Shown: piece by piece, positions 12,699-25,380 of the stretch
Layout of the letters: every line of letters starts with the position of its first letter
Numbering within the stretch: the first letter of the stretch is position 1
NCBI RefSeq assembly: GCF_000150275.1
Contig: NW_002060949.1
Span: forward strand, 5,207,193 to 5,271,192
Reading direction: 5' to 3'
DNA from: Trichoplax adhaerens
Lineage: Eukaryota; Placozoa; Uniplacotomia; Trichoplacea; Trichoplacidae
Length of the DNA stretch: 64,000 nt
Position numbers and translations under genes: made by a program
Notes under the pieces: model-generated
What the model saw: the letters and a program-made list of their open reading frames with translations, nothing else
The model's database searches: none
What the model was told of the DNA's origin: nothing

Positions 12699-15600
12699 TC
12701 AATAACCTTTTTGCTGGAATTCCTTGATAGCTGCGATAAGAGCAGAGGCCAATGGAATATCATTAATAGTATGTCCTGCGTTACGGATAATTCGTAAATC
12801 TGCCTCTGGCCAATTCTGGAAAAAATCATGTTATTATAGTTAAAAGATATTATGTTATTTGACGCTTTACAACAAATTTGAACATCTCAGATAACAGTAA
12901 GTTAAAATGTGTAAATTATGTATCGATTCTACTTAATATAGATACAACCTTGTGCAAATCCCAAGCTCGCTGAACTGGACATATGACATCATACCGTCCA
13001 TGGACAATGATGCAAGGTATATGACGAATTTTATGGATATGCTTTAGCACATAATTCTCCTTGTCAGGGCTAAAAAATCCTCGGTTGGCAGCAAAGTGAC
13101 TATAATAATTTTTTTAAACTTAGGTTATTGCCTGCTATTTTTGATACCACGAATACGTAATACTCATGTTAGTCCTCATATGATGATTCCATTAATTATA
13201 ATAGTAATGGTGTTATCACAACGTATACATCGTTTATTGTTAATTCCAGTAATAACAAAAAGACGTAAAAAACTGTATTATTTTACTATCACTGCATTAT
13301 ATTCATTATAATCCTTAACCATAAAGTTATCATACTTGTCATGTCTTGCTGATAAGTAGATTACTTCATCGTCGAGACCCATACTAAGATCAACTTCGTG
13401 ATCGTGTATTATGGAAAGTGCACAGCCCCAATGCGTCCACAGTTTCGCATATTTAATTCTAGTCTAATGTATATTCAAAAAGCAGTTACTCCAATAAATG
13501 TAGTACTTTACTGAGATATATAATTTATCGTATCAGATATACAGTAGAGATAGTGTTGCAATCTTATTACAAATTCTTTTAAAGCATAAGCATTAACCGC
13601 AACTGATCGTATTACAAATATAAGCGATCTAAAGGCTACCTCTTTATCATCACTGTTTATTCGCCGCCAGTAAGCCATTACTATATCATCTCTCTCTGCC
13701 TACATTACCATAATATAAAAGGCACCATGTTTAAAAACAATCGTGCAATAATGAATAGATCTGCTCTTAAGATGTATGAATGCCGTAAGATTATATCGTT
13801 ATTAGACAAAACTAAGATGTTAACAACTAAAGGTTACATATATTTCATTATGACTTAATTCGTTGTAGGACCCATTTGATAGTACGACAAGTCATTTTAT
13901 GTAAGTTAAGAATAGTTGTGTTTGTAGTACCTCTGGAATTGCATTCGCGTAAGTCTCGAAGAATTCTGGAAGAATATTAGAGGCTCCAGCGTGGTAGATC
14001 CACTGGAGGTCTTTTCTTTGTACAGTAATTAAAATTAAAGCATAAAATAATCAATTGTATTCGCCAATCATTTCCCGTGCTATCTACTACAAACAATATC
14101 GCTTAACTAAATTTTTGATTACACAAGAAAAGACGAACTAGGAATAAAGTTAGATGCTTTGTACCCTTGTCCTAAAGTTACACCGCGTAGAATTAGACCA
14201 GTTACTCTATCTGGATAAAGTTCGCTGTAAATCATTGTAAGCGTTGAACCCCAACTGCCACCGAAAATTAACCACTTTTCGATTTCTACACCATAAGATA
14301 CAGAATAAATTACTTCTTACTCGAGGTTGCTTTTATTACTATCACTTTATTCGTATCTGTAGATAGCAATTGTAGTACTATATAGCCAAATCTAGACACC
14401 TTAATAAGTTATACCTAAGAATTTTCTCAGTTTTTCATAATCTTCGACAACTTTCCAAGTGTCATTATCCTTCATTAAATAAGTAAAAAAATGTAATCGG
14501 AAGCAACAATGTTAGATGTTTACAAATACTGTCCCTTACCTTAATTTCACCGAAAGGTTTGGATCGGCCTAAGGCTCTTCTGTCTACCAAAATTGCTCGA
14601 TAATACGAAGGATCGAAAAATCTACGTTCTTTATCACAACATCCATTGGTACCTCCGCCGCCGTGACTACACGATAATTCAAGAGTGTAGATGTTGTCAG
14701 TAAGCGGTGCAGTGCATAAATTTTAAGTATACTACTATTATCGCAAATTTTAATATTGTTAAGAACAGCATATAAGTTGAATGTCTTTGCTGAAATTTTA
14801 ATTACTTTAAACCTTTGTGAGGATAATGGATTAAATAGTTGTATATGGCTAAGCCATTTCGATACAGCTGTAGCCTTTAGGTACTAAATGATACTAAATA
14901 GAGCTTTATACAATCGTCGTATTTTGTTTTTAGCTAAGTCAGTGTTATAATGTTGCTCACCTTGAAGATACTGTAATATTTGAGTCATACTTCAGCTACC
15001 AAAGAACTACAGAGGCCATAGCAGAGACTAAGTTATATGCATCTATCCATCATTGAAGTTATCTGTACTGTCATAACCTGTATATTAAAATCCGACTGTT
15101 ATTGGTTGATCTGCTTTATACTATTTAATTCTAGATTAATGATAGCGATGGTGGGCCGTTTAATTGTATTCTTAAGCGGAATATAGCCGAAGCCATCATT
15201 CATTAACCCAAATATGTTTACATTAAATCGATAGTAAATTTGGGCATGAAATTATATCTGATGCCTTTATCCTATCCCCCAATTTCTTCTTTCCGAGTTA
15301 ATTCATTCTGAAATAATTTCATGCTATCAACTTGGAATGAATATTAACTGAATAAAACGATTGATTGTCCCAAAACTGTAGCTCAATAAATACTTATACT
15401 TGGCATCAGGCCTACTTCTTCCATTACAAATTACAGTAATTGTAAATTAATCAATTTTTCCCTGGCCTGCTTGACATATCTGAGTACAGTATCTGAAGAT
15501 AGGTACATGCGTATGTAGTAGAATCATCAGCTAGAGAAATAGTCGATATTCTCGCGTATGCTCCTTTTCGATACAGTAGAATCGTGAACTAGAGAACTAT

Positions 15601-15963
15601 TGGTATTCCTATGTGTGTTCTTTTGACTGTAGCATTTATTTCGATTCCCGTGTGTGTTCTTTTGATTGTGGTATTTATGTCCCTTACCGCACTTTACATT
15701 AATACTTGAACAATCACACAGTACTGGCAAAGGACGGTAATACAGTCGAAGCTTAATTTGAAGTTTATTTTATAGGTATTTGTAAAATTCATGGATGAGA
15801 TACAATAGTTAGGCCTAGCTTATGAATATACGTACACATATAAGATTGGTCTACCATTAGGATTTCCGATTTGCTCGTAGTAGATTTGATGAACATCAGA
15901 TACTTTTAGATAGCCATTATTGTATGGCTCAATTTCAGGATAGAACGAATGCAATTGTGACAT
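12699..15963 (-). CDS. Proline iminopeptidase (prolyl aminopeptidase, S33 family)
   Basis: Alpha/beta-hydrolase that removes N-terminal proline from peptides. Nine exons: 15836-15963, 14540-14666, 14415-14469, 14165-14285, 13931-14015, 13640-13699, 13336-13463, 12949-13099 and 12699-12815. Total 323 residues, the usual family length. The N-terminus LYPEI-like SFYPEIEPYNNGYL and HQIYYEQIGNPNGRP match bacterial PIP (YPPLAAYDSGWL, HRIYWELSGNPNGKP). The catalytic triad is intact: Ser114 in GGSWGS, Asp272 in VHGRYD and His300 in NAGHT. The oxyanion-side motif HGGPGGG has become HGGGGTNG, and DQRGxGRS has become DRRALGRS. The family is common in bacteria, plants and fungi but scarce in animals. The eight introns argue against contamination or a very recent transfer. 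The start at 15963 is the first in-frame ATG. Confidence 0.87.
15612..15690. repeat. Two-copy 39-bp direct repeat in iminopeptidase intron 1
   Basis: TGTGTGTTCTTTTGACTGTAG at 15612 recurs with small changes at 15651 (TGTGTGTTCTTTTGATTGTGG). Both copies are followed by (C/T)ATTTAT. The repeat lies inside the 1.2-kb first intron. Confidence 0.6.
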
Positions 15964-16338
15964 GATGATTATTGTCGTTTGCACTATCGTAGCTTTATTA
16001 TTCAACACGTCTACTCTTGCCAAGTTGATAGAATCGAGTACTATGTAAGTGTAATGGATGGATTGAAAAAAAAACTTGACAATGGTGAAACGCTACGATG
16101 ATGATTTATAATACTCGCAGTCCTCAGGTGGCGCCGTTTAGTCACTTTGAAATGACCTAGATGTTCTTAACCGCAATGCACTGAACTTGATGTGGGACAA
16201 AGTGTAATTTTGATTGCAGCCAGATTCCTTGAAGATTTGTCTGCCTCGATGCAAGTGGAAAGGTCCCTGCTGTGAGGCTAATACTAAAAGAAAGAGGGGA
16301 TCTTTTGCTGTTTTAGTACTGTAGTCCCTCTAAGGTAC

Positions 16339-17210
16339 AGTAATGCGACCTTAACATATACAGTATACCGTATACCATATACAATCTATTAATTATCATG
16401 ATCATTGATATTAGTAGGTGTATACGCGTATACTATACATCTACATCTTTATAGAGTGCATACTGTAGGTTATACATCTATTGCACATCTACATCTACGT
16501 AGAGTGCATACTGCAGCTTATACACACATCTACATTTACATCTGCATAGAGTTCATCCTGTAGGTTATGCATCTACATCTATATCTACATATAGTAGAGT
16601 GCATAGGTTATACATCTACAAATCTGTAAAGTAATGCAACCTTAACATATGCAGTATACCGTATAACATATACCACGTATTATCATTATCATTATATATA
16701 TATATACGCGTATGCTATACATCTACATCTGCATAGAGCGTATACTGCAGGTTATACATCTACATAGAGTGCATACTGTAGGTTGTACATCTACATTTAT
16801 GTCTACATACAGTAGAGTGCATAGGTTATACATCTACAAATCTGTAAAGTAATGTAACCTTAACATATACAGTATACCGTATACTATAGTACAGTATATA
16901 CCACGTATTATCATTATCATTGATATAAGTAGATGCATACGCGTATGCTATACATCTACTTCTACATTTACATCTACATAGAGTGCATATTGTAGGTTAT
17001 ACTGTACATCTACACTTATATCTACATGGAGTGCATAGGTTATACATCTATAAATCTGTAAAGTAATGCAACCTTAGCATATTCATTATACAGTATACCG
17101 TATACCATATACTACGTAGAGTATTATCATTATCATTACTATAAGTAGATGTATACGCGGATGCTATACATCTACGTCTACATCTACATAGAAATGGATA
17201 GGTTATACAG
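16339..17210. repeat. Higher-order minisatellite, four units of about 214-291 bp
   Basis: Each unit opens with GTAATGCAACCTTAACATAT (at about 16340, 16631, 16849 and 17063). It runs through CAGTATACCGTATACCATATA, split by single changes between copies, then TTATCATTATCATT and TATACGCGTATGCTATACATC, and ends in a tract of the hexamer ACATCT/TACATC with GAGTGCATACTGTAGGTTATAC. Unit starts are 291, 218 and 214 bases apart. No open frame spans a unit. The array sits in the head-to-head spacer between the iminopeptidase and BTZ-protein genes. Confidence 0.85.
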
Positions 17211-18095
17211 TACGTCTAGTTCAAGTTGTAACTAGAGGTCCAAGATACAGCCACATACGATGTGCAGAACTACGCATTGTATGATTGTGTTGGATATTTG
17301 TGTAAATAACTCTTCTACAGAACTGTATACAATGCAAATTATGTCATTTGCAATTGCTGTACATTGAATTGAAGGTTGGTTCAATTAATTGATTCACTAA
17401 TTTCTCATTCAATTGGTTCAAGACCAATGAGTGGCAAATAGAGTAGGATGCTATCAATACCGTAGTCTAGTAGCAGTCTGTGATGACTGTAGCATGACTT
17501 GAAGGATTTCCTCTTGATTATTGCATACTAGAAGAAAATGCGCCTTTTTTTTTCTAGTCCAGTAGGCCATGCAATGCTGTGTTGACAAGAGTGCTAGGAC
17601 TGCAGTTTGTGCCCTACCACTGGGCATAATTATCAGCCACTAGCTTAATTAATTAATTTAATTTTATGCAAGACGGTGTTGGATTGCAATAGTACACTAC
17701 GCCATTAATATTTGCAACATGTTACTCGTCAATAGTAGATCAACTCATGAATGAGTCATAATACAGTAGTATTAAACAAGCGAAAGTCGATTCCACTCCG
17801 CATCTGCAGAGCAGACCAATCAGGGTGATTCAACTTTCTCCATACGGATCATACTATACCGTACAACGTAGAGTACTGTACAAGAGGTAAAAATTGTAGA
17901 GCATGCTAAAATTGTCCTGTAGTACGATTCCACATACCACTTTGAAGACCATTGGTTGCATGCTGGACAATTTTTCTTTTCCTGGTCTATGATATAAAAA
18001 GGGTAAAAAAAGATACTCCACGTTGGAGAGTTAGCCTTTCTGTTGGTCGTAGTCGTCTGAATTATTCTCTTGATATCTAATATAGTGGACTGTAG
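17211..18095. other. 5' flank of the BTZ-protein gene
   Basis: No exon recognised. A short TGTAC-type stretch (GAGTACTGTACAAG, about 17870-17884) lies 210 bases before the start codon. The long open frame on the opposite strand at 17820-18278 is antisense to the RD-rich exon and is not considered coding. Confidence 0.4.
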
Positions 18096-19798
18096 ATGTA
18101 TAGTATGTCGGAAAGAAAGGATAGGAGAAATCGTGACCACGATCGTGATCGATATCATCGAAATCGTGATGATGATCGAAACAGCTATGACCGCCAGCGT
18201 AGGAGACCGATGGATAGGGACCGCGATAGAGCGCGAGATCAGGATACTAATCGTGATCGAGATTATGAACGCAATCAAAGCAATACGAGGGAATGGGATC
18301 GGGGTAAAGATCGTTTTCCAAATAGAAGGTAAGCGTAATGCCGATCATACACTATCTCTAGAATGATCAAGAACAGTTACCATGCACACCTTGATTGGAG
18401 CAAAAGATCGATCGACCATTGTATTGTAGATGAAGGCTACTTTGTTACCTTTTACTCTTTCAATAACATCGATGATGATGATCGACTACTAATAGAATAG
18501 GCTTACCGCTTACCAGCTCTGTAAATCAAAAAAAAAAACAATCAATCAATAACGTCGACTTGATGAAAAGTATCCATTTGTAATTCGAGCGTATTGACTT
18601 GTGTTTGCTAATTTTCCAACTATACGTAGTAATTACGGATCAAGAGGCAACGACGAACATCAATATTCCAACAGGAGAAACTTTGATGATAGAAGAAGCA
18701 ACTACCAAAGAAGGGATCGTCCTTTTGGACGTGGTCGCGGCCGTCGCTATGACGGTTTTCACGCTGGTCAAGAAGATAATAGACGCAATAGATTCAATGA
18801 TGGCGATCGGCCGAGATTAGATAATAATAGAGGTAGTAACTTTAGAGGTGCTACTGGAAATCGCCGAGGCAACGATCGTCGAAGACAAGATTTTGTAGCT
18901 GATCCTACAGACGTACCTAGAGGCAGACAATATTTTGAGGTACAGTAAATTATCTTGGATCGATAGACTATTGTTTCCACAATATTCGATAGCCACTGTA
19001 CAGTCAAATAACCAAAAACAGCAACTTGGCTATACATTGATCATGTTAACAGTGGAATAGGATAAGGCCTCATCGGCTGCTTGCTTTTTCAACATGAATC
19101 TATCCTTCTTATTTATGATCGTCTTGCTAGAGATTTTAATCTCTGATTGTATTATTGTCCATTAATTAGCAACGCTTGCAGTAGAGATTCCGTACAAGAA
19201 TCTCATGTTTGCATTGCAACGCAATCACTCTATCTAATTCTTAAATACTGTTCATATACCCTGATGGGATACAACATTATCGCTTTTCAATACAGTTGTA
19301 ATAACTAGCTCCTTACTATCCAATCAAGAAATCAAATACCTTCTCCTAGTAGTAGTAGGCTAGTAGCTACGTTGGTGATTTAGCAGGTTTATTCTAAAGA
19401 CCTACAGTCTACAGTAGCAGAGTTTGGATAGGATGTAACTTGTCGGTCTCTTCTTGTACATTATTTTACTTCTAATACGGTAATTTGTATACACGTCCTT
19501 CGTATATAGCATGATAATCGATATGATAATCGTTTCAATCGTCGATCCAACAATTATCGAGAGGAAGACAACAAATGGCAGCATGACAAGTTCACTACTG
19601 AGGATCATCATGATGATACTAAGGTATTGTGAATTCATTTGTTTTCAATTTTTGCATACTACATCATTTACTAGCGCAGCTTAATATCAGTTATGATATG
19701 ATGAATAACAATTTCTTTAATAATTATAATTAATACACTTATAGACCGATAAAATGGAAGATGTCGAAATGAAAGATGTGGAAGTAAAGTCTGACTGA
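18096..19798 (+). CDS. Small RD/RGG-rich protein with C-terminal BTZ (SELOR) domain
   Basis: Four exons: 18096-18328, 18630-18939, 19510-19623 and 19745-19798, giving 236 residues. A second ATG at 18105 is also possible. Exon 1 is almost pure Arg/Asp/Asn (RDRDRYHRNRDDDRN). Exon 2 is Arg/Gly-rich with PFGRGRGRRYDG, typical of RNA-binding RGG regions. The junctions build DPTDVPRGRQYFEHDNR and, further on, NKWQHDKFTTED. These are the two halves of the BTZ domain, which binds eIF4A3 in CASC3/Barentsz and closes the C-terminus of THRAP3 and BCLAF1. The C-terminal placement and acidic tail fit THRAP3/BCLAF1 better than CASC3, but those proteins exceed 900 residues. A nuclear mRNA-processing or export role is inferred. 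AATAAA is at 19880-19885. Confidence 0.8.
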
Positions 19799-20067
19799 AA
19801 AGGATGCAGATAGGCAAAGTTATACCTTGGAATTTTCATTAAATTTATTACTCCAAAAAACTATTGTACAGGATAATCAAATAAACAGTAACTTATATAA
19901 CAAGACAACAATAAAACTAAGTGAAGCCTTAATGCTAAAAATATTGGTTGCTCCTTTGGTGAGCACAATTTAATTTAAAATCACATTTTGTTTAGTTCCT
20001 AGCTCCGGAGAAATCAGATTCTTTTAGATTATTGTTAATTACAGTTCTATCGAAGCGTTCATTGCTG

Positions 20068-23000
20068 TTAAGTATTTATATGTAGTCGTTTTACACCACA
20101 TTCGCAGCAAAATTTTGCATTTTGAACTGGATATTTTGTACCACATTCGTGACAGAATTTAGGTTTGGCTTGTGAAAGAGCGCTACTAGTCGAAGTATCA
20201 TAAGTATCTTTATTTTGTCGACTTCCATTAAATGTACCTTTCGGAATTGTTCTGTTTTGGCTGAAAGATAAATATCTTTGTTTATTCCTGTTTACTTGAA
20301 TACCTCCCTTATTACTGAAACTATTGTATACGTGTATATCCAAAATAAAAGCGCAAATTGAAACTCCGTCCATACCTGATCTTGCTTGCAGAGTTGCCAG
20401 ATCTTGAATTTTCGTCTCCACTAGTTGTACGATGATAACCTTATGAAGATGGATTAAATTAAATTATGAATTGCGATCATCTTAAAATACACTATTTTGA
20501 GTACTAAGCCTAATGGATATCTACATGCGTGATAAGCTACTTCTACGGATGGAAAATGAAATAGAAATTTATTTTTGAAGAAATGATACAAATACGTAAA
20601 CATCCACCAGCGTGCGTTGTATATTCCAGCTCGCACATTAACCACAAAGAAACACTTTATCTACTACGGAAGAATGATAGACTCACCATATGATGGCTTT
20701 TTAATACCAGTAGAAGGAGCTTTTAGCCCGTATGATCCAGTTGACTTTCCTCCTATCGTCATAGTTTTCTTGGAAGGTATCGAACTACTTGCAAATTGAT
20801 CATGATTCTTAGCAGATCCGGATGAAGGCTTACGATCAACTTGATCTATATTCGCCCTTGAGGTAAGTGCATTTCTACTCGTAGCAGATATTGGAGTTGA
20901 CATCTGCTTACTTGAAGATCCTTTCGGCATAGGTGGTTTATACTAAATTGATTGAAACGAAATATTGAATTGCAAAGAAAAATTTCAACATTATTGGCTT
21001 TACGCAATTAGTTACCTGAGTCCTCTTATTTAACTGCTGTTTTGCACTATTACGGGGTACTCTTTGAGATTGTTCTTTACAAAATTTAATATGGCGTTCA
21101 GCTGAGTCAGGATTAAAGCGCCGTTGACAATAAGGGCATTGAACAAGACTAGGATCAATTTTCGATGGGGGTGGAGGCGGTAATGGCTTGCCTTCCTTGA
21201 CTGCTTGAGTTACTTTCCTTGCACTACGAATGGTACTAAGAAAGTCCTCATGTTTTTGTTTCCAGTTTCCTCCCTTTGGTTTATCCTGAATTATTCAGAA
21301 TACGCGATAGCGATACTAACATTATACGATTTCATCTTATGCTGTATCCAAATTTTAGTCTTAAGGTCTAAATATCATTACAAAAATTGCTCTATTTCAA
21401 GTGTTATACTTTTTATTATTAGCTTATAAATAGATAATAATTTGGATTGATCTTGGCTAAACAGTATTAATTATCTTTTAATCGTAGCAACTTGCGCAAT
21501 TATTGGAAGGTATATAAAATAAGCTCATTCCAGACCACAGGAATGTTAAATCGTGTTTTATTTACTGCTAAATGTATTATTTCAATTCAACCATGCAATT
21601 TCACATATCTACTGTACAGTATAAGCCACTTCGGCAAAGTCTGAAATGATGAAATTCTATCATGGTATAAAATAGATATTGCTATTTACTACCTTCTTAT
21701 CCGTTTCTTTTAAAGCTTTCAACGCTTGAGTTTTGTTTATATCCGTTCCAAGCATGCGTTGATTAAAAGAATTAAATACTTTCCTCTTCTTATTGGCAGA
21801 TTTTTGGCAAATTTTCTCATGTCGAGCCTAAAAACGTTACGCATTACATTTCTAATTTAGTATGCGCTTGTCAATCTCAAATTTGAATGTCTGTAATATA
21901 TCGATATGAAGTGGTTTGTAATGTATACTATTGTAGATTTTCGATAATACATGATTATATCTACTCACCATAAAACTCTACAAATAAAAGTCATACAATC
22001 TTTTAACAAATGCTCATATCATACTAAAATATCGTAAAGCATTATGTATACAATTATTATTCTAGGATAGGGTCGTATGAAGGATAATTAACATTTTACA
22101 TATATAAAAATTATTAAATTGTTATAATATAGTAAGACACAAGGATTAGTTTTCACTGATCAAAATTAGGCTACTTTGTACAATTTCTGTAACTTTTAAT
22201 AGATAAGACTAACTCAGTTTCCTGCTATACCTATCCTAATGCCTTTTCCGTCGATAATAAACTTATCAAATAAAGTGTACCCACACGGCCATAATTTTAT
22301 TAATAGCTACTTTAATAAATTCTACCTATTTGCTATTCATTATGCTACGTATCAATAATATTTGATTATAATCAGAACTGTATGAAATGCTTATCTTTCC
22401 AATATAACATCTTATGAACGGTTGTAGTTATTAAATCTTACTATAGTAAATAAAAAGTAATAGAGATACTACAACCAATAGTAGCGCAAGCTATAAGAAA
22501 TGTAAGCTCAGACTGGGTATCATTTCTGCACTCTAATTTTTACTTAATGGATTGAGTATACTCTGCATAGTAAATAAATTAACCAAATAAAACGAGAGAA
22601 GCATAATTCAAAAGTTGAATCGGTCAAGAAACGGAAGCTAGAATAGTGATTATTCTATCTAATTATTAGTGTGAGTGCGTTACTGGGGCTATTTATTTGA
22701 AAACACTTTTTGAGAATGTATTTGGGTCATTAATGTGAGAAAATTGAGTAACAATGTTATACAGGGGATATAGTATGTGTTTACTACAATCTACTATCAT
22801 CAAGCAGGTCCATCTACGGGTATAGCAACTTATATTTACGCGTGCCGTTTCTTTTACTTACCAAGACATCGGGATTAAAGGTGCGTCCGCAATGACTACA
22901 AGGAGCGAATTCACTTGGATCGTAATCTGTAACAATCAATTTATGTATTCAAATAATATCAAGGCAATCTTATCATTTCTATTCATATCTCTATCAAAAT

Positions 23001-23211
23001 ATGGCCGAACTAGCAATCGATTATTTCATTCACATCTCTATACCGTGATCTCTATGAAACGAGTTAGTTATAGTGGATTAAAGTGTACATCGTTAATTGA
23101 ATTGCAAAACTCAGAGTTGATTAATTTTTCATTGAACCCCCTGATCCGGGTTGTGTTTATAATAACACGGAGAAAGATAAAATTTAGCCTACCTTCTATT
23201 TCTTCATCCAT
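20068..23211 (-). CDS. ZC2HC1A: Zinc finger C2HC domain-containing protein 1A (ZC2HC1A) ortholog
   Basis: Seven exons: 23193-23211, 22862-22926, 21693-21827, 21016-21285, 20687-20942, 20376-20439 and 20068-20260, giving 333 residues (human 325). Exon 1 encodes only MDEEIE plus one base. The first C2HC finger is PCSHCGRTFNPDVL plus ARHEKIC (C16, C19, H31, C35). The second is QCPYCQRRF...ERHIKFC (C123, C126, H138, C142), preceded by a proline run. The C-terminal zinc ribbon KFCHECGTKYP...AKFCCECG is nearly identical to the human one. The linker is Ser/Lys-rich and probably disordered. The molecular function of the family is not well established. Tail-to-tail with the BTZ-protein gene, 269 bases apart. 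Confidence 0.93.
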
Positions 23212-23564
23212 CTTGAAGGGATCAGTATCAAAAGTTTGTGATCGATTAAGAAACTATATGAGACTATAGTAGTGCACGCTAGTGCTGCTTTTATGAGTAT
23301 ACGCGTATATATACTACACATTGTACATGGCCAGTAGTACGAGGTGGTATACTGTGCTAAGTGCATACGTACTATAGAATATCAACGTACAGAATTCAAA
23401 TTCCATTGATGACAACGCCTCCAATAACTGTCAGTACGTTATTAATTGACTACGATTTTTAGTACTATGGTTGCATACTGCACAAGACAAGGCATACAAG
23501 TAACATTATATTATCTACTCCCGTAATACTAATTTATATCCAATGTTCGGTTTGAACTACAGGT

Positions 23565-23793
23565 TGATAACAGTATAGACTTTATCAAAAATCTTTACGT
23601 ATTCAAGTTGTATCCTAATATTGAGGGTACTGTGAACGTAAATTGGCGTAAAATAATTCAATATCTTTGCTATTTTATCGTCATGATCTGCTATCTCAGT
23701 TTATGTCAAGCACAAGCAGACATTAAATTCCCTGAAAGTTTCATGAAATTGGACTATATGAGGCTCTTTGCCGCAATTCTATCTATTGTATAA
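23565..23793 (+). CDS. Possible exon encoding a membrane segment, unknown gene
   Basis: After an acceptor-like GAACTACAG the frame stays open for 75 codons to a TAA at 23791-23793. It includes one hydrophobic stretch (YLCYFIVMICYLSL, about residues 40-53) followed by CQAQADIKFPESFMKLDYMR. Codon use and hydrophobicity look protein-like, but I found neither a partner exon nor a family. A donor-like ATT|GTATAA just before the stop leaves open that it continues. Confidence 0.22.
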
Positions 23794-24540
23794 TACTGTA
23801 CTGTATATTAATGATTCTTGACTCAACTATAATAATACGACTACAATATCAATCATATAATATTCGCATCAGAAGAAGTGAATCATATTTCTTGACCAGG
23901 AGAGATCTTGGCAATAAAACACACATGTACAGGCTTCAATCATTAATGTGTATATGACCAGAGCTTGACTAATGGTTGACTTTCTTTTAACTTCGAGCTA
24001 AGGCCATAAAGTACTCGTTTTAAGCGTATTTATGATCATGTAAACAATCAATGCGAGCTCTTTTCTATTTACAGTTAGAAAAGGACTTGGCAACGAAATA
24101 AGATTTTACTTATATTGATAACGATTGCTATGGTACTTTAGTAAAATATCCATCCATTGCTATAGAATTGGCCTTAGTTATTACATTATTATTTTCCTCT
24201 ACTGTACATAATACAATCTAGAGTACAGTAGGAATGTTTCGTTCTGGAAAAGGCCTTGGCAACGATTTACGAGCAACATTACTCCAATCACTACAGCGTA
24301 TATCATCTACGATGGTATTCCGGACGGTATGTTACGTAGCAGTCTTCTGCATTTGACGAAAAGCTATACCCTATTCAAAGTTCTAGCGCCAATTTATAGG
24401 CCGTTGGCTGGTAGTTTCAAAACTGACTTGACATGGCCTAGCTGGTAGTATGGTTGTTAACAAACTTGCAATCAGATTGCTATAGCAACGGAAGGTCTGG
24501 TCATGCGCACTTCTACAAGTAACTCGATGACGGTATTGGA

Positions 24541-25025
24541 TCAGTTATTTTAACTGTATTTAAGCTCTCTTTTACCGTCCAGTGTACTCCAGTATACACT
24601 GCAGTACTATGTATGATTACAGAGATAGCGTACAGTAAAATGACCAGCCCCAAATTCTTACCAGCATTATCAGTCTTTCCGTCTCATCCATCCTCGATTG
24701 GCCACGGATATTCCTAGCAGTAACCTGACTACTGTATTTTACAAGTCATTTTAACTGTACTTTACCTCTGTAACCGAACGGTGTACAGTAAGTGTGCATC
24801 ACTCCTTGGCTAGCTGACAGTCCCGTGTATGGTTACAGAGACAGCGTACATTAAAATGACTAGTCAAAAAGTTGCTTATGCCAATGGGGTCCGGCACGGC
24901 GCGATACGGCACGGTACCGGTTATGTTTTAGTCTTGTCTGTCCTGTCCATGGATTGGCCATATTTCTATTAGGAAGCGGATTCCTTTACCAGTCATTTTA
25001 AGTGTAGTTACCTCTGTATCCATAC
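24541..25025. mobile_element. Fold-back (MITE-like) repeats, two full copies and one half copy
   Basis: At 24746-24775, GTCATTTTAACTGTACTTTA followed by CCTCTGTAAC is matched in inverted orientation at 24831-24860 by GTTACAGAGACAGCGTACAT followed by TAAAATGAC. A diverged second pair lies at 24541-24570 and 24617-24646. A lone left arm (GTCATTTTAAGTGTAG plus TTACCTCTGTATCC) is near 24994. Arms are about 30 bases and whole elements about 105-115 bases, with no coding capacity. This is the structure of a short non-autonomous inverted-repeat element. I could not define target-site duplications. Confidence 0.5.
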
Positions 25026-25380
25026 ACTATACTGCGTACAACTCTTTTCCTATTTTTTGGTACAAGAAACCTTTGTTCTTTGATCTGATCTCCACTCGAA
25101 TAAAAGGTCGCCAGATCTCTAGGAAAATGGTGGGGATCAGGCTAATGAGCATACCTTTCTTGGCATCCTATAACATGAACCATTTGACCTTGTAGAAAGA
25201 GTGATTGTCCATTTCATCGTATGCCTTGTGTTAAGGCCATTCGCCCTCTCTGTAACGTCCACGGCACTGTACAAAGTTACTACAAACATGGCTGACCTCG
25301 TCGGCTCGTCCGTCCATCCCGTCTCTCCTTTTCAAAAGTGATCCTTGAATGACTAGAATAGGATTGATCGATCAGGTGAG

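Noticed and set aside
13096-13311. 71-codon hydrophobic plus-strand frame
   Set aside because: It lies in the iminopeptidase intron between exons 7 and 8; no splice or start context supports it.
17820-18278. 152-codon open frame on the minus strand
   Set aside because: It is the antisense of the RD-rich first exon of the BTZ-domain gene; the Ile/Thr/Ser-rich repeat product mirrors the Arg/Asp codons.
22892-23269. 125-codon plus-strand frame
   Set aside because: It overlaps exons 1-2 of ZC2HC1A in antisense, has no family signal and mixes exon with intron sequence.
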